This document shows positions 8,778 to 16,577 of a DNA stretch of 32,233 bases, in pieces. The DNA comes from an uncultured Acidobacteriota bacterium (GTDB lineage: Bacteria; Acidobacteriota; JAAYUB01). A program made the translations under genes and the position numbers. Each line of letters opens with the position of its first letter. Positions within the stretch are counted from its first letter, which is position 1. The stretch is taken from assembly GCA_937925645.1 (NCBI GenBank), contig CALAMB010000096.1, positions 1 through 32,233 of the forward strand, given 5' to 3'. The notes below the pieces were generated by a model, which was not told where the DNA came from, did not search any database, and saw only the letters and a list, made by a program, of their open reading frames with translations.

Positions 8778-11492
8778 ATGCGCGCCTACCTGCCGATCAT
8801 TCTGACACTCACGCTGCTGCCGGCCGTGCCGCCGGCCGTGCCGCCGGCGCCGACGGCGGGCGGCGCATCCTCGCCGCTCTCCGCCGCCGCGGTGGTGTTC
8901 GAAATCGATCCGCCTGATTTCGACAGGGTGGATACCGCCACCCTGAACCGGGTGGCCGGCATTCAATCCGGCGGCCGCCTCGATGCCCGCGCGTATCAGA
9001 ACGCCTGCAAGAACCTCTACCAGCTGGGGATTTTTCAGAAGGTCGCCGTCTATGCCCGACCGGTGGCGGACGGGGAATGCGTGATTTTCCGGTTGTCCGC
9101 CTATCCCCGCCTGGAGCGGCTGGAGCTGCAGCGCGTCCGGCGCTTCAACGTCAGAACCCTCATGAAAGAGCTGGGACTGGCCAGAGGCGTACTGCTCACC
9201 GAAGCGGTTCTCGCCGCAGCCCACAAGCGGCTGCTGGAGCTCTACCGTGAGGCCGGGTATCTCGAGGCGACCGGCGAGTTACAGCTGCTGCCGCAGGGCC
9301 GGCTGCGGATCGTGGTCACCGAGGGGCGGCGCCACCGGCTGATGCCCGTCCAGGTGGAGCTGCTCGAAGGCGCCATGCTCCCGGCGGTGCGCGGCGTCAT
9401 CAGCCGGCTGAGTTACCAGTACCTGTCGCAGCAGACTCTGGAGCGGGCGGTGCGCGACATCCGGCAACGCTACCATGAGGCCGGATACCCCGCGGTCCGC
9501 ATCGAGCGATTCGAATCACCGGGGCGTCTGCCGGCTTCGGTCCAGCCGGTCATCCTGCTGGAGACCGGGCCATCCGTCGCCATCCGGGTCGAAGGCGCCG
9601 AGCTGTCGCCCGCCGAGATACGAAATACACTGGCCATCTACCGCCTGGGTGACGTCAGCGCGTTCGCCGAGGAACTCAGCCGGAACGACGTGAAAACATA
9701 CCTGGAAGGCAAGGGCCGGGTGGTCACGGCGGTCGAATCCCGGCGGGAGGAGGATCCGGCGACCGGCCGGATTGAAGTCGTGTTCCAGGTGGAATCGATC
9801 CCGCGGCGGAAGATACCGGTGATCCTCACGGGCAACGAATCATTCACCCGGCCGCAGATCGTCGAAGGGGTCGCCCTGCCGGTTACCGTGCCGCATATCG
9901 ATGCCGAAACGGCGGAGCCGCTGGCCAAAGAAGTGCGGGCGCTCTATGCCGCGGCCGGCTGGCTGGATGCCCAGGTGGACTGGGCCGCCGCCGCGGAGGG
10001 CGGCCGGGACACCCTTCAGCTCGACATCCGCGAGGGGCCGCGCTACCTGGCCGGCGACTTCACGCTGGGCGAAAACTTTCCCCACCGTGAGGAATTCGCA
10101 CAGCGGCTGGAGGCATTTCAGGATCAGCCGTACACCGCCGGACTGGTGGAACAATTGCGCCAGACCGTCATCGACTTTTGTTCCGGACGCGGTTTCATCG
10201 TGGACCGGCTGGTTTTCCGGGAAGAACGGGTCGACCATCGGGTCAACCTGACGCTCGAACCGGAGTTGGCCGGGCCCTACCAGGTGGACAACGTGGTGGT
10301 CATCGGTTCGGGAGCAACGGTGCCTCGCGAAATGAACAAGCTGGTCCGGCTGCAGGACGGCGGTCCGCTGGACATCCAGTCGGTCTATCAGGCGGAAAGC
10401 CGTCTCTACGGTTCGGGGATCTTCGAAGACGTCACGGTGACGGTGCCCACCGTCTACGGCAGGGAAAACAGCCGGAACGTGATCCTGAAGCTCGTCGAAG
10501 CGCCCCGCTACACGTTCGGTTACGGCTTCGGCTACCAGGAGTTCGAAGGCTTCCGCGGGCTGCTCGAGTGGACCGACAACAATTTTCTCGGCCGGACGCT
10601 CAGTCTCGGCACCCTGTTCCGGCTCAGCGAGAAGAAGATCCTCGGTCAGGTGTCGCTGAACGACCAGGATCTGTTCTGGGGGCGGTATCCCCTGACGCTC
10701 TCCGTTTACGGCCTGCAGGAAGACCGGGTCTCGTTCAAAACCAAGCGGTTCAGCATCGTCGGCCAGAGCAGCGTGCAGACGGGCCGCAACACGATCTGGC
10801 TCTTCCGGCTGGGATTCGAGAACATCACCAACTACGACATTCAGGAAGGGCTCGACCCGGGCGAGATCGAGCGGGACGAACAGCCCATCACCCTGCCGTC
10901 ACTGGCGGTGACCTACGTCAGCGACACCCGGGACAATCTGATGGATCCGTCCCGCGGCCGGCAGCGCACGTTCACGGTCATGATGGCGCCGGAAATCCTG
11001 GGCGCCGACACCGGTTTCACCAAACTGTACTTTCAGGAACAGGACAATTTCCGTCTCGGGGCGCGCGTCATCGCGGCGCTCTCGCTGCGGGTGGGCTGGA
11101 TCCTGAACCACTCCAGCTCCGTCGACGTGCCCATCAGCGAGAAGTTCTTCGCCGGCGGCTCGTCCACCCTTCGCGCGTATGAGACCGAGCGGGCCGGTCC
11201 GCTGGATCCCGTGACGAACGAGCCGCTGGGCGGCAACGCCCTGATCATCGGCAACGCCGAGCTGCGCTTTCCCCTCTACCGGCTCATCCATGGCGCACTG
11301 TTCTACGACATCGGCAACGTCTTCACCGACATGACCTCGGTGCGCTGGCGGGATGTGTCCCACATTGTGGGTTTCGGTTTCCGGATCAACACGCCGGTGG
11401 TGCCGATCCGGCTGGACTTCGGTCTGTCCTTGAAGGACATTCCGAACGCCAGGGACAACCAGTTCTACATCACCATCGGGAATCCGTTCTGA
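8778..11492 (+). CDS. Omp85-family outer-membrane assembly protein with seven POTRA-like repeats
   Basis: A 904-residue protein of the BamA/TamA superfamily. It has a signal peptide (MRAYLPIILTLTLLPAV), a long periplasmic part of about 530 residues, and a C-terminal 16-strand-type barrel from about residue 575 to the final Phe (FYITIGNPF). I can divide the periplasmic part into seven POTRA-sized units starting near VFEIDPP, ERLELQR, RLMPVQV, VAIRVEG, KIPVILT, YLAGDFT and YQVDNVV. Most have the YxxxGY/GxF segment before the last strand. TamA has three POTRAs and E. coli BamA five. The loop-6 motif reads GGSSTLRAYE where LRGY/VRGF is usual. Placement between TamB and a SurA-like chaperone fits an outer-membrane insertase. 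Whether it is the essential BamA or a TamA-like paralogue cannot be told. ATG 8778 is chosen because the signal peptide starts there. Confidence 0.9.
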   Translation: MRAYLPIILTLTLLPAVPPAVPPAPTAGGASSPLSAAAVVFEIDPPDFDRVDTATLNRVAGIQSGGRLDARAYQNACKNLYQLGIFQKVAVYARPVADGECVIFRLSAYPRLERLELQRVRRFNVRTLMKELGLARGVLLTEAVLAAAHKRLLELYREAGYLEATGELQLLPQGRLRIVVTEGRRHRLMPVQVELLEGAMLPAVRGVISRLSYQYLSQQTLERAVRDIRQRYHEAGYPAVRIERFESPGRLPASVQPVILLETGPSVAIRVEGAELSPAEIRNTLAIYRLGDVSAFAEELSRNDVKTYLEGKGRVVTAVESRREEDPATGRIEVVFQVESIPRRKIPVILTGNESFTRPQIVEGVALPVTVPHIDAETAEPLAKEVRALYAAAGWLDAQVDWAAAAEGGRDTLQLDIREGPRYLAGDFTLGENFPHREEFAQRLEAFQDQPYTAGLVEQLRQTVIDFCSGRGFIVDRLVFREERVDHRVNLTLEPELAGPYQVDNVVVIGSGATVPREMNKLVRLQDGGPLDIQSVYQAESRLYGSGIFEDVTVTVPTVYGRENSRNVILKLVEAPRYTFGYGFGYQEFEGFRGLLEWTDNNFLGRTLSLGTLFRLSEKKILGQVSLNDQDLFWGRYPLTLSVYGLQEDRVSFKTKRFSIVGQSSVQTGRNTIWLFRLGFENITNYDIQEGLDPGEIERDEQPITLPSLAVTYVSDTRDNLMDPSRGRQRTFTVMMAPEILGADTGFTKLYFQEQDNFRLGARVIAALSLRVGWILNHSSSVDVPISEKFFAGGSSTLRAYETERAGPLDPVTNEPLGGNALIIGNAELRFPLYRLIHGALFYDIGNVFTDMTSVRWRDVSHIVGFGFRINTPVVPIRLDFGLSLKDIPNARDNQFYITIGNPF
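8820..8848 (+). repeat. Tandem 12-bp repeat in the Omp85 signal-peptide region
   Basis: CCGGCCGTGCCG occurs twice in direct succession (8820-8831 and 8832-8843), followed by a partial third copy CCGGC. It encodes PAVPPAVPPAP just after the signal-peptide hydrophobic core. Gain or loss of a unit keeps the reading frame, so length may vary between strains. Confidence 0.8.
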
Positions 11493-12166
11493 TGCTGCGC
11501 CGTGCGTTCATCATCCTGTTCTGTCTGGGTGGCTTTGCCGCCGCCGGCCTCCAGGCGCGTCCCGCGGCCCGGCCGGATCCGCCGGATGAGCCCCAGCTCC
11601 GGGACCGGATCGTGGCCGAGGTGAGCGGGAAACCCATCAGCCGGCGCGAGCTGTTGTTCGTGGCCTCGCTCATCGAAGCGCGGATCGTGGACCCCGGCGA
11701 ACGGCCCGTCCTCGAGGCCGCGCTGAACCGGTTGTCGGATCAGCTCATCATCCGGCAGGAGCTGGTCGACAGCGTGGGGGACATGGCCGGGGCCGCCGAC
11801 ACGGACGCGATGGCGGCGAGGATCCGCGACCATTGCGGCGGGGCAGACAAGCTGGCGGCGATTCAGGCGGCGTTCGACATTGCGCCGGAAGAGTATGCCG
11901 ACCTGGTGGAGCGTCAGGCGCTGGTGGTGAAGTTTCTCCAGACCTATTTTCGACCCTTCGTGGTCATCGCGCCGGAGGAGATCACCGGGTTCTACAATGA
12001 TGAGCTGCTGCCGCAGCTGCCACCCGACACATCCATACCCCCGGTGGAGCAGGTGCGGGCCTATATCATCCAGATTCTGGAACAGCGCAAGATCAACGCT
12101 GAATTCAATACCTGGATCGCCCAGCGGCGGGCGGAGGCGGCGATCCGCATCATCCCCGAAGAGTGA
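11492..12166 (+). CDS. SurA N-terminal-domain-like periplasmic chaperone
   Basis: A 224-residue exported protein. The signal peptide is MLRRAFIILFCLGGFAAAGLQA. The next part resembles the SurA/PpiD N-terminal chaperone domain: IVAEVSGKPISRRELLF, a helical middle, and a C-terminal helix (RAYIIQILEQRKINAEFNTWI) that matches the domain-swapped helix following EITGFYND. No parvulin PPIase domain is present, so it is a chaperone-only member if the call is right. Its ATG shares one base with the Omp85 stop (tgATG), pointing to translational coupling. The position after tamB and Omp85 suggests it holds unfolded outer-membrane proteins for delivery. The similarity is moderate and the function is inferred. 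Confidence 0.7.
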   Translation: MLRRAFIILFCLGGFAAAGLQARPAARPDPPDEPQLRDRIVAEVSGKPISRRELLFVASLIEARIVDPGERPVLEAALNRLSDQLIIRQELVDSVGDMAGAADTDAMAARIRDHCGGADKLAAIQAAFDIAPEEYADLVERQALVVKFLQTYFRPFVVIAPEEITGFYNDELLPQLPPDTSIPPVEQVRAYIIQILEQRKINAEFNTWIAQRRAEAAIRIIPEE

Positions 12167-12182
12167 CCGCGCGACCGCCGGC

Positions 12183-12662
12183 TCAGCTCGCCGGGTGGAG
12201 GATCGAACGGATGTCCTTTTCCAGCGTGTCGTTCGGCGTTTCGATGATCCGGCCGGTTTCCATCCCGTCCATCAAAAAGATGAAGGTGGGCACCCGCTCG
12301 ATGTGCAAACCGTCGGTCAGCCCGTCCGGATCCTGCTTGGTGCGGTCCACGCCGATATAGCGGATGCGCTCCGCCGGGAGCTTCAACGCTTCGATGATCT
12401 TGATGAACCGGGGTACATGGTCCAGACTGTCCGAGCACCAGGTGCCGAACACCACCACCACTTCGAGATCTTCGGGGAGGGCGCCGATGGCCGTCAGCGT
12501 TTCGATGTCGGGCGTGTACGCCGTGTAATTCGCCTGGTACGGTTCAAAACGGGCCAGGATCTCCGCGGCGGCGCATTCGCCGCGCACGATGGGCAGATCG
12601 ACCGCCGCGGCGTATCCGCAGCAGGCGGCGAGCAATACAACCGCAAGAATTTTCAAGAACAT
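12183..12662 (-). CDS. Thioredoxin-fold lipoprotein with a single active-site Cys
   Basis: A 159-residue exported protein. A short hydrophobic leader ends in LLAAC at Cys13, a plausible lipobox. The thioredoxin-like fold is supported by LEVVVVFGTWCSDSLDHVPRF and the cis-proline segment RVPTFIFLM. The motif is W-C-S-D-S rather than CxxC, so Cys76 has no resolving partner at the usual place. This WCSDS variant is familiar from a group of small thioredoxin-like proteins of unproven function. Classical disulfide reductase chemistry is therefore doubtful; a one-Cys thiol or metal-binding role is possible. The start at 12662 has GAGGAGG five nt upstream. It is convergent with the SurA-like gene (16-nt gap) and divergent from the DUF362 gene. 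Confidence 0.8.
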   Translation of the reverse strand: MFLKILAVVLLAACCGYAAAVDLPIVRGECAAAEILARFEPYQANYTAYTPDIETLTAIGALPEDLEVVVVFGTWCSDSLDHVPRFIKIIEALKLPAERIRYIGVDRTKQDPDGLTDGLHIERVPTFIFLMDGMETGRIIETPNDTLEKDIRSILHPAS

Positions 12663-12689
12663 GACGCCTCCTCGCAAAGATGCCGGAAC

Positions 12690-12718
12690 ATTATAACCGT
12701 CTCCCGCCTCCCTGTAAA
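12690..12718 (-). promoter_or_regulatory. Strong sigma70-type promoter for the thioredoxin-fold gene
   Basis: On the minus strand TTTACA (12713-12718, 5/6) is separated by 17 nt from a perfect TATAAT (12690-12695). The start would be near 12683, about 20 nt before the ATG. By match it is one of the best promoters in the window. Confidence 0.75.
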
Positions 12719-12748
12719 TCGGGCGGTCGACGGCCCGCCGCCGGGGTG

Positions 12749-12757
12749 TGTTATACT
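12749..12757 (+). promoter_or_regulatory. Extended -10 promoter for DUF362-M23
   Basis: TGTTATACT at 12749-12757 matches the extended -10 pattern TGnTATAAT with one mismatch. A weak TCGACG (12727-12732) sits 19 nt upstream of the hexamer. The transcript would begin near 12764, about 21 nt before the ATG. It points away from the thioredoxin-fold promoter, with about 30 nt between the two -10 boxes and their partners. Confidence 0.5.
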
Positions 12758-12784
12758 GAGCGCTTATTTTTCGGATGGCGGGTC

Positions 12785-13966
12785 ATGACAGCGGACACCA
12801 CCTGCGTGCTGGGACGAATCGGTGCGTATGAGCCGGCCGCGCTCAGGGGCTTCCTGGAGGCCGGGTGGCGGGAACTTTCCGGCCGGGGGACCGGATTTCG
12901 CACCGGCGACCGCGTGTTGCTGAAGCCGAACCTGCTCTCCGGCCGGCCGCCGGAGCGGGCCGTGAACACCCATCCCGAAGTGGTGGGCGCCGTGGCGGCG
13001 TTCCTGTCGGACCTCGGCTGCCGGCTGTTCCTCGGCGACAGCCCGTCCCTGGAAAGCACCGCCCACGCCGTGAGCGCGGCCGGTTACTCGCCGGTCATGG
13101 CGCGCTACGGCATCACCCCGGTGTCGTTCCACCGGGGGCGCGAGGTGCCCGCCCGCAGCCGGCGTTTTTTCAGCCGGTTGTTTCTCTTCGACGACTACGC
13201 CGGTTTCGACCAGGTAGTGAACCTGCCCAAGCTCAAGACGCACACCCAGCTTGGCCTGACGCTGGGCGTCAAGAACCTGTTCGGATTCGTGCCGGGCAAA
13301 CGCAAGGCGGCGTATCACCTGAGTGCGGGTCGCGACGAGGCCCATTTCGCCCGACTGATGCTGGAAATCGCGGACACCGTCCGCCCGTCGCTCACCGTGC
13401 TGGACGGGATCCTGGCCATGGAGGGGGACGGCCCCAGCCAGGGCACGCCCAGGGAAGCCGGCCTGATGGCGATGTCCCGGAATTGCGTGGCGCTCGACGC
13501 GGTCATCGGCCGGGTGACGGGCGTGCCCCTCGCGCGGCATCCAATCGTGCGCGAGGCGCTGGCGGCCCGCATCCCCGGCGCCGACTGGCGGCAGGCGAAC
13601 CTGTGCGGCCCCCCGCTGGAGGAATTGGCAGTGTCGGAATTCCTGCTGCCCCGCCGGGGTGACGCCCAGTGGCGGTTGCCCCGCGTCGCCGTGCGAATGT
13701 TCACCAACACCTGGACCTCGCGGCCCTGGATCCGTCCGGACGCGTGCCGGTACTGCCTGCAGTGCGTGGAGATATGTCCTGTCCGGGCGATCGCCGACCG
13801 GGGCGGACGGCGGCTCCAGGTGGATCCGGGGCGCTGCATCCGCTGCTGGTGCTGTCATGAAGTGTGCCCCCACGACGCCATCGGGATCCGGGAAGGAGCG
13901 GGACTGTGGGCGATGGCGCGGTTGGGCCGCTGGCGGCGCAAACTTCATAAAAAGGACAATTCATGA
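12785..13966 (+). CDS. DUF362-domain protein with C-terminal 2[4Fe-4S] ferredoxin domain
   Basis: A 393-residue, apparently cytoplasmic protein. The DUF362 domain covers roughly residues 1-300: VLLKPNLLSGRPPERAVNTHPE, GDSPS, VVNLPKLKTHTQLGLTLGVKNLFG and LTVLDGILAMEGDGPSQG. The ferredoxin part near the end has CRYCLQCVEICP and CIRCWCCHEVCP, two CxxCxxCxxxCP motifs for two [4Fe-4S] clusters. The biochemical role of DUF362 is not well established, although the family is common in anaerobes. It ends in a basic tail (RLGRWRRKLHKKDNS). The stop overlaps the next start as ATGA, so the M23 peptidase is translationally coupled. The ATG at 12785 has only a weak GGCGGG site. Confidence 0.88.
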   Translation: MTADTTCVLGRIGAYEPAALRGFLEAGWRELSGRGTGFRTGDRVLLKPNLLSGRPPERAVNTHPEVVGAVAAFLSDLGCRLFLGDSPSLESTAHAVSAAGYSPVMARYGITPVSFHRGREVPARSRRFFSRLFLFDDYAGFDQVVNLPKLKTHTQLGLTLGVKNLFGFVPGKRKAAYHLSAGRDEAHFARLMLEIADTVRPSLTVLDGILAMEGDGPSQGTPREAGLMAMSRNCVALDAVIGRVTGVPLARHPIVREALAARIPGADWRQANLCGPPLEELAVSEFLLPRRGDAQWRLPRVAVRMFTNTWTSRPWIRPDACRYCLQCVEICPVRAIADRGGRRLQVDPGRCIRCWCCHEVCPHDAIGIREGAGLWAMARLGRWRRKLHKKDNS

Positions 13967-15258
13967 CGCTGAAACGGATCGCGCTGCTGCTGGCGCTCAC
14001 CCTGGTGCTGACGGGGGCGGTGGGCGTGCTGGTCCAAAGGGCCGGCACCGGAGATGATCGGGCCCGAGTTGTGGCGCCGGCGGATCCGCCGGCGGCGGAA
14101 CCCCGACTTCGAACGGTGCGGGAAGCGATCCTGCCGCGCACGGTGATCGGCGACTACCTGGGGCGCTACGGCATGACGCCCGCCGAAACGGACGCCCTGC
14201 TGAAGGCCGTCCGGCCGGTGTACGACCTGGCCATGATCCGGGCGGGCCATTTTCTTGATTTTCAGCTGGCCGACGGCGGACGGCTGGAGGGTTTCCGGTA
14301 CGACATCGGCGCCGACAGCTATCTTCAGGTGGACCGAACGCCAGTGGGTTGGACGGCGGCCCGGAAGCCCCACCCTTACGAGTTTCGGGAGCATTGCGCC
14401 GCCGGTGTCATCACCGACCACCTGTTCGGAGCCGTCACGGACCTTGGCGAGGAACCCCAACTGGCCGTGGCGTTAGCCGAGCTGTTCGCCTGGGATGTGG
14501 ATTTCTATGCCGACCTGCGCGAAGGCGACTCGTTCCGGATACTCTTCCAGAAGCGCTTCCTGAGCGGGCAGCCGGCCGGCTACGGGCCGATTCTGGCCGC
14601 GGAGTTCGTCAACCAGGGGCAGGCGTTCCGGGCTTTCCGATACGTCCACGCCGACGGGAAGGTCGAGTATTACACGCCGGCGGGCGAGTCGGTGCGGAAA
14701 GAGCTGCTCAAGTCGCCGCTCAAGATGGGGCGGCTCACCTCCCGGTTTTCGTATCGCCGCCGCCACCCCACGCTCAAGATTTACCGTCCCCACCTGGGCA
14801 TCGACATCGCGGCGCCCGTGGGCACGCCGGTTCACGCGGCGGGGGACGGCACCGTCACCTTCGTGGGTTACCGCGGCCAGGCCGGACGGATGGTCGAGAT
14901 CCGGCATGCCCACCGGTTCACCACCCAGTATCTCCACCTGTCGCGCTACGCGACGGGTATCCGGCCGGGCGCGCGCATCCGCCAGGGACAGGTCGTCGGC
15001 TATGTGGGTTCGTCGGGTGAATCCACCGGCCCGCACCTCGACTACCGGATCAAGCAGAACAACGTCTACGTCAATCCTCTCAAAACCCAGTTCCAGCGAG
15101 CCGAGCCGCTGCCAGCCGACCGACTGCCGGAATTCCAGCGGCTGGTGGTCGCGTACGGCCGCGTGTTGGGCGTGGATGGGGAACTCCAGCAGTATTACCT
15201 GGCGCGACTGTGGCCGACGGACGATGACCCGTTCTGGGCCCGACAGGCGGCAAGGTGA
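13963..15258 (+). CDS. M23-family (LytM) murein metallopeptidase
   Basis: A 431-residue envelope protein. An uncleaved anchor or signal peptide lies at residues 5-25 (RIALLLALTLVLTGAVGVLV). The N-terminal half resembles the OapA/YebA-type region seen in long M23 proteins. The peptidase domain lies at about 265-385, with the zinc ligands visible: HLGID (H277, D281), YLHLS (H325) and GPHLDY (H358). All the expected residues are present, so this should be an active peptidoglycan cross-link endopeptidase in the periplasm. It overlaps DUF362 by 4 nt, with AAAGGA upstream of the ATG. About 20 nt beyond the stop lies the long heptad-repeat hairpin, the likely end of this transcript. Confidence 0.92.
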   Translation: MTLKRIALLLALTLVLTGAVGVLVQRAGTGDDRARVVAPADPPAAEPRLRTVREAILPRTVIGDYLGRYGMTPAETDALLKAVRPVYDLAMIRAGHFLDFQLADGGRLEGFRYDIGADSYLQVDRTPVGWTAARKPHPYEFREHCAAGVITDHLFGAVTDLGEEPQLAVALAELFAWDVDFYADLREGDSFRILFQKRFLSGQPAGYGPILAAEFVNQGQAFRAFRYVHADGKVEYYTPAGESVRKELLKSPLKMGRLTSRFSYRRRHPTLKIYRPHLGIDIAAPVGTPVHAAGDGTVTFVGYRGQAGRMVEIRHAHRFTTQYLHLSRYATGIRPGARIRQGQVVGYVGSSGESTGPHLDYRIKQNNVYVNPLKTQFQRAEPLPADRLPEFQRLVVAYGRVLGVDGELQQYYLARLWPTDDDPFWARQAAR

Positions 15259-15278
15259 ACGGTAAACAGTTAGTAGTG

Positions 15279-15353
15279 AGGAGATAGGAGATAGGAGTTG
15301 TGAGTTAGCAGGTTTCGAAGAATTCTGATCTTGACTCCTATCTCCTATCTCCT
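15279..15353. repeat. Long hairpin built of GGAGATA heptads between convergent genes
   Basis: The left arm at 15279-15298 (AGGAGATAGGAGATAGGAGT) is perfectly complementary to 15334-15353, giving a 20-bp stem with a 35-nt loop. Both arms are direct repeats of a 7-bp unit, GGAGATA on the left and its complement on the right. The right side carries one further unit up to about 15358. The loop contains an EcoRI-type palindrome GAATTC. There is no T-run. Its place between the M23 and M48 genes suggests a two-way transcription stop, but heptad composition is more like a dispersed repeat. It is AT-richer than all surrounding DNA. Confidence 0.85.
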
Positions 15354-15368
15354 ATCTCTGAAGTCCAT

Positions 15369-16445
15369 TCAGGACTTGTCCTTGTCATCGTCCTTCTTAA
15401 GCGTCGGTTTGGTGGGCGCCGCGTCGGGATCCTCGGTGCCGGACGGAACGTCGGTGTCGGTGCGGCGTTTCAAGGTGGGCTTGCCGCCCTCCTTTTTGCC
15501 GTCGTCGGCAGCTCCGCCGACCTTGCCGGTCTGGGCCAGCAGGGCGTTGTCGTAAGCCTTCAGGCGGCCCTTGATTTCGTCGAAGGTGGAGGACGTGACG
15601 ATGTACTTGGGCCGGGGGGGGAGGCATTCGGCGATTTCTTTTTGGACGTAATCGATGCGTTCGGGTGTGGGCGGATGGGTGCGGAACCAGCTGGCCAAAC
15701 GCCCGGGCTGTTTCTTCTCCATGGCCATCAACTTCTCGAAGAAGGACAGGTAGCCGTTGGGATCGTAACCGGCGTGCCAGGCATACTGGGTGCCCAGGAT
15801 GTCGGCCTCCCTTTCCGAGCCGCGGGTGATGCCGAGGATCTGCAGGTTCAGGGAAAGGCCGAGGGCGTTACGCAGCGCGATTCCGCCCACGCCGCCCACG
15901 AAGATCGAGGGGATCGAGGCCCACTGGAGCAGCTCCATCTTGGTCAGGCGCTCGGTGGCATGCCGCGCGGCCACGTGCGCGATCTCGTGAGTGATCACGC
16001 CCACCAGCTCGTCTTCGGTGTCGGCCGCCTGGATCAGGCCTTTGTTGATGAACAGGAATCCTCCCGGCAGCGCGAAGGCGTTCACTTCATCCGAATCGAG
16101 CACCTTCACGTGGAACGGCACCTTGGCGTCGCTGTGGCGGACGAGCTCCTGCACCAGCCCGTTCACGTAGTCGTTGACCTCGGGCATGTTCAGGAGCCGG
16201 GCGCTCTGTTCGATCTGGGCCGAGTACTGGGCGCCGATCTGAATCTCCCGCTCGTAGGAGATGAAATTGGGGAACAGCAGGTAAATGCGGCCGTTGATGT
16301 CCCGGTTGCCGATGTTCTCGACGTCGGGGTAGGTGCAGCTTTTGCCCACTTCCCAGGGCGGCAGCGGGGTTTCTTCCGCGCCGGGCGCCGCCGCGGCGGC
16401 GCTGGCCATCAATACCAGAGCCAAGGCGATTGCTGATATACGCAT
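15369..16445 (-). CDS. M48-family zinc metalloprotease, exported
   Basis: A 358-residue periplasmic protease. The signal peptide is MRISAIALALVLMASAAAAA. The zinc motif HEIAH is at 143-147 (VGVITHEIAHVAARHATE), and the third ligand lies in SEREADILG (about residue 203), the standard M48 arrangement. The segment NAFALPGGFLFINKGLI is also diagnostic. BepA/YfgC and LoiP are relatives that degrade misassembled outer-membrane proteins, so a quality-control role fits the Omp85/TamB and HtrA genes close by; this is inference. The C-terminal 50 residues are a charged low-complexity tail rich in Lys and Asp with a repeated PTLK motif. The ATG at 16445 is preferred over GTG 16451, because AGGAGG lies five nt before it. 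The ribosome site is inside a small hairpin. Confidence 0.93.
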   Translation of the reverse strand: MRISAIALALVLMASAAAAAPGAEETPLPPWEVGKSCTYPDVENIGNRDINGRIYLLFPNFISYEREIQIGAQYSAQIEQSARLLNMPEVNDYVNGLVQELVRHSDAKVPFHVKVLDSDEVNAFALPGGFLFINKGLIQAADTEDELVGVITHEIAHVAARHATERLTKMELLQWASIPSIFVGGVGGIALRNALGLSLNLQILGITRGSEREADILGTQYAWHAGYDPNGYLSFFEKLMAMEKKQPGRLASWFRTHPPTPERIDYVQKEIAECLPPRPKYIVTSSTFDEIKGRLKAYDNALLAQTGKVGGAADDGKKEGGKPTLKRRTDTDVPSGTEDPDAAPTKPTLKKDDDKDKS

Positions 16446-16447
16446 AT

Positions 16448-16463
16448 CCACCTCCTAAGGTGG
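16448..16463 (-). promoter_or_regulatory. Hairpin enclosing the ribosome-binding site of the M48 gene
   Basis: On the minus strand CCACCT, loop TAGG, AGGTGG forms a 6-bp perfect stem. The AGGAGG Shine-Dalgarno is split between loop and 3' arm, and the ATG follows after two bases. Such a stem could slow translation until it melts. A stem this short might also be coincidence. Confidence 0.45.
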
Positions 16464-16505
16464 TCGTCACCTGTACTGATGATCCGAATCGCCAAAAGGT
16501 TCAAC

Positions 16506-16522
16506 GGCCGTTTCGGACGGCC
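16506..16522 (-). terminator. Possible weak terminator after htrA
   Basis: GGCCGT (16517-16522 on minus reading), loop CCGAA, ACGGCC is a 6-bp perfect stem, 55 nt past the htrA stop, followed by GTTGAACCTTTT. The T-run is short and offset, so termination is uncertain. The rest of the 132-nt gap before the M48 gene shows no convincing -10/-35 pair. Confidence 0.35.
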
Positions 16523-16577
16523 TGCCTGAGTGTACGCAAGGCGCGGCGACTTGTTTGCGGCGACCCGGACCGCCGCC

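Noticed and set aside
15279..15358. CRISPR-like repeat
   Set aside because: The repeat unit is 7 bp with no unique spacers, and the two clusters are inverted, so it is a hairpin or microsatellite, not an array.
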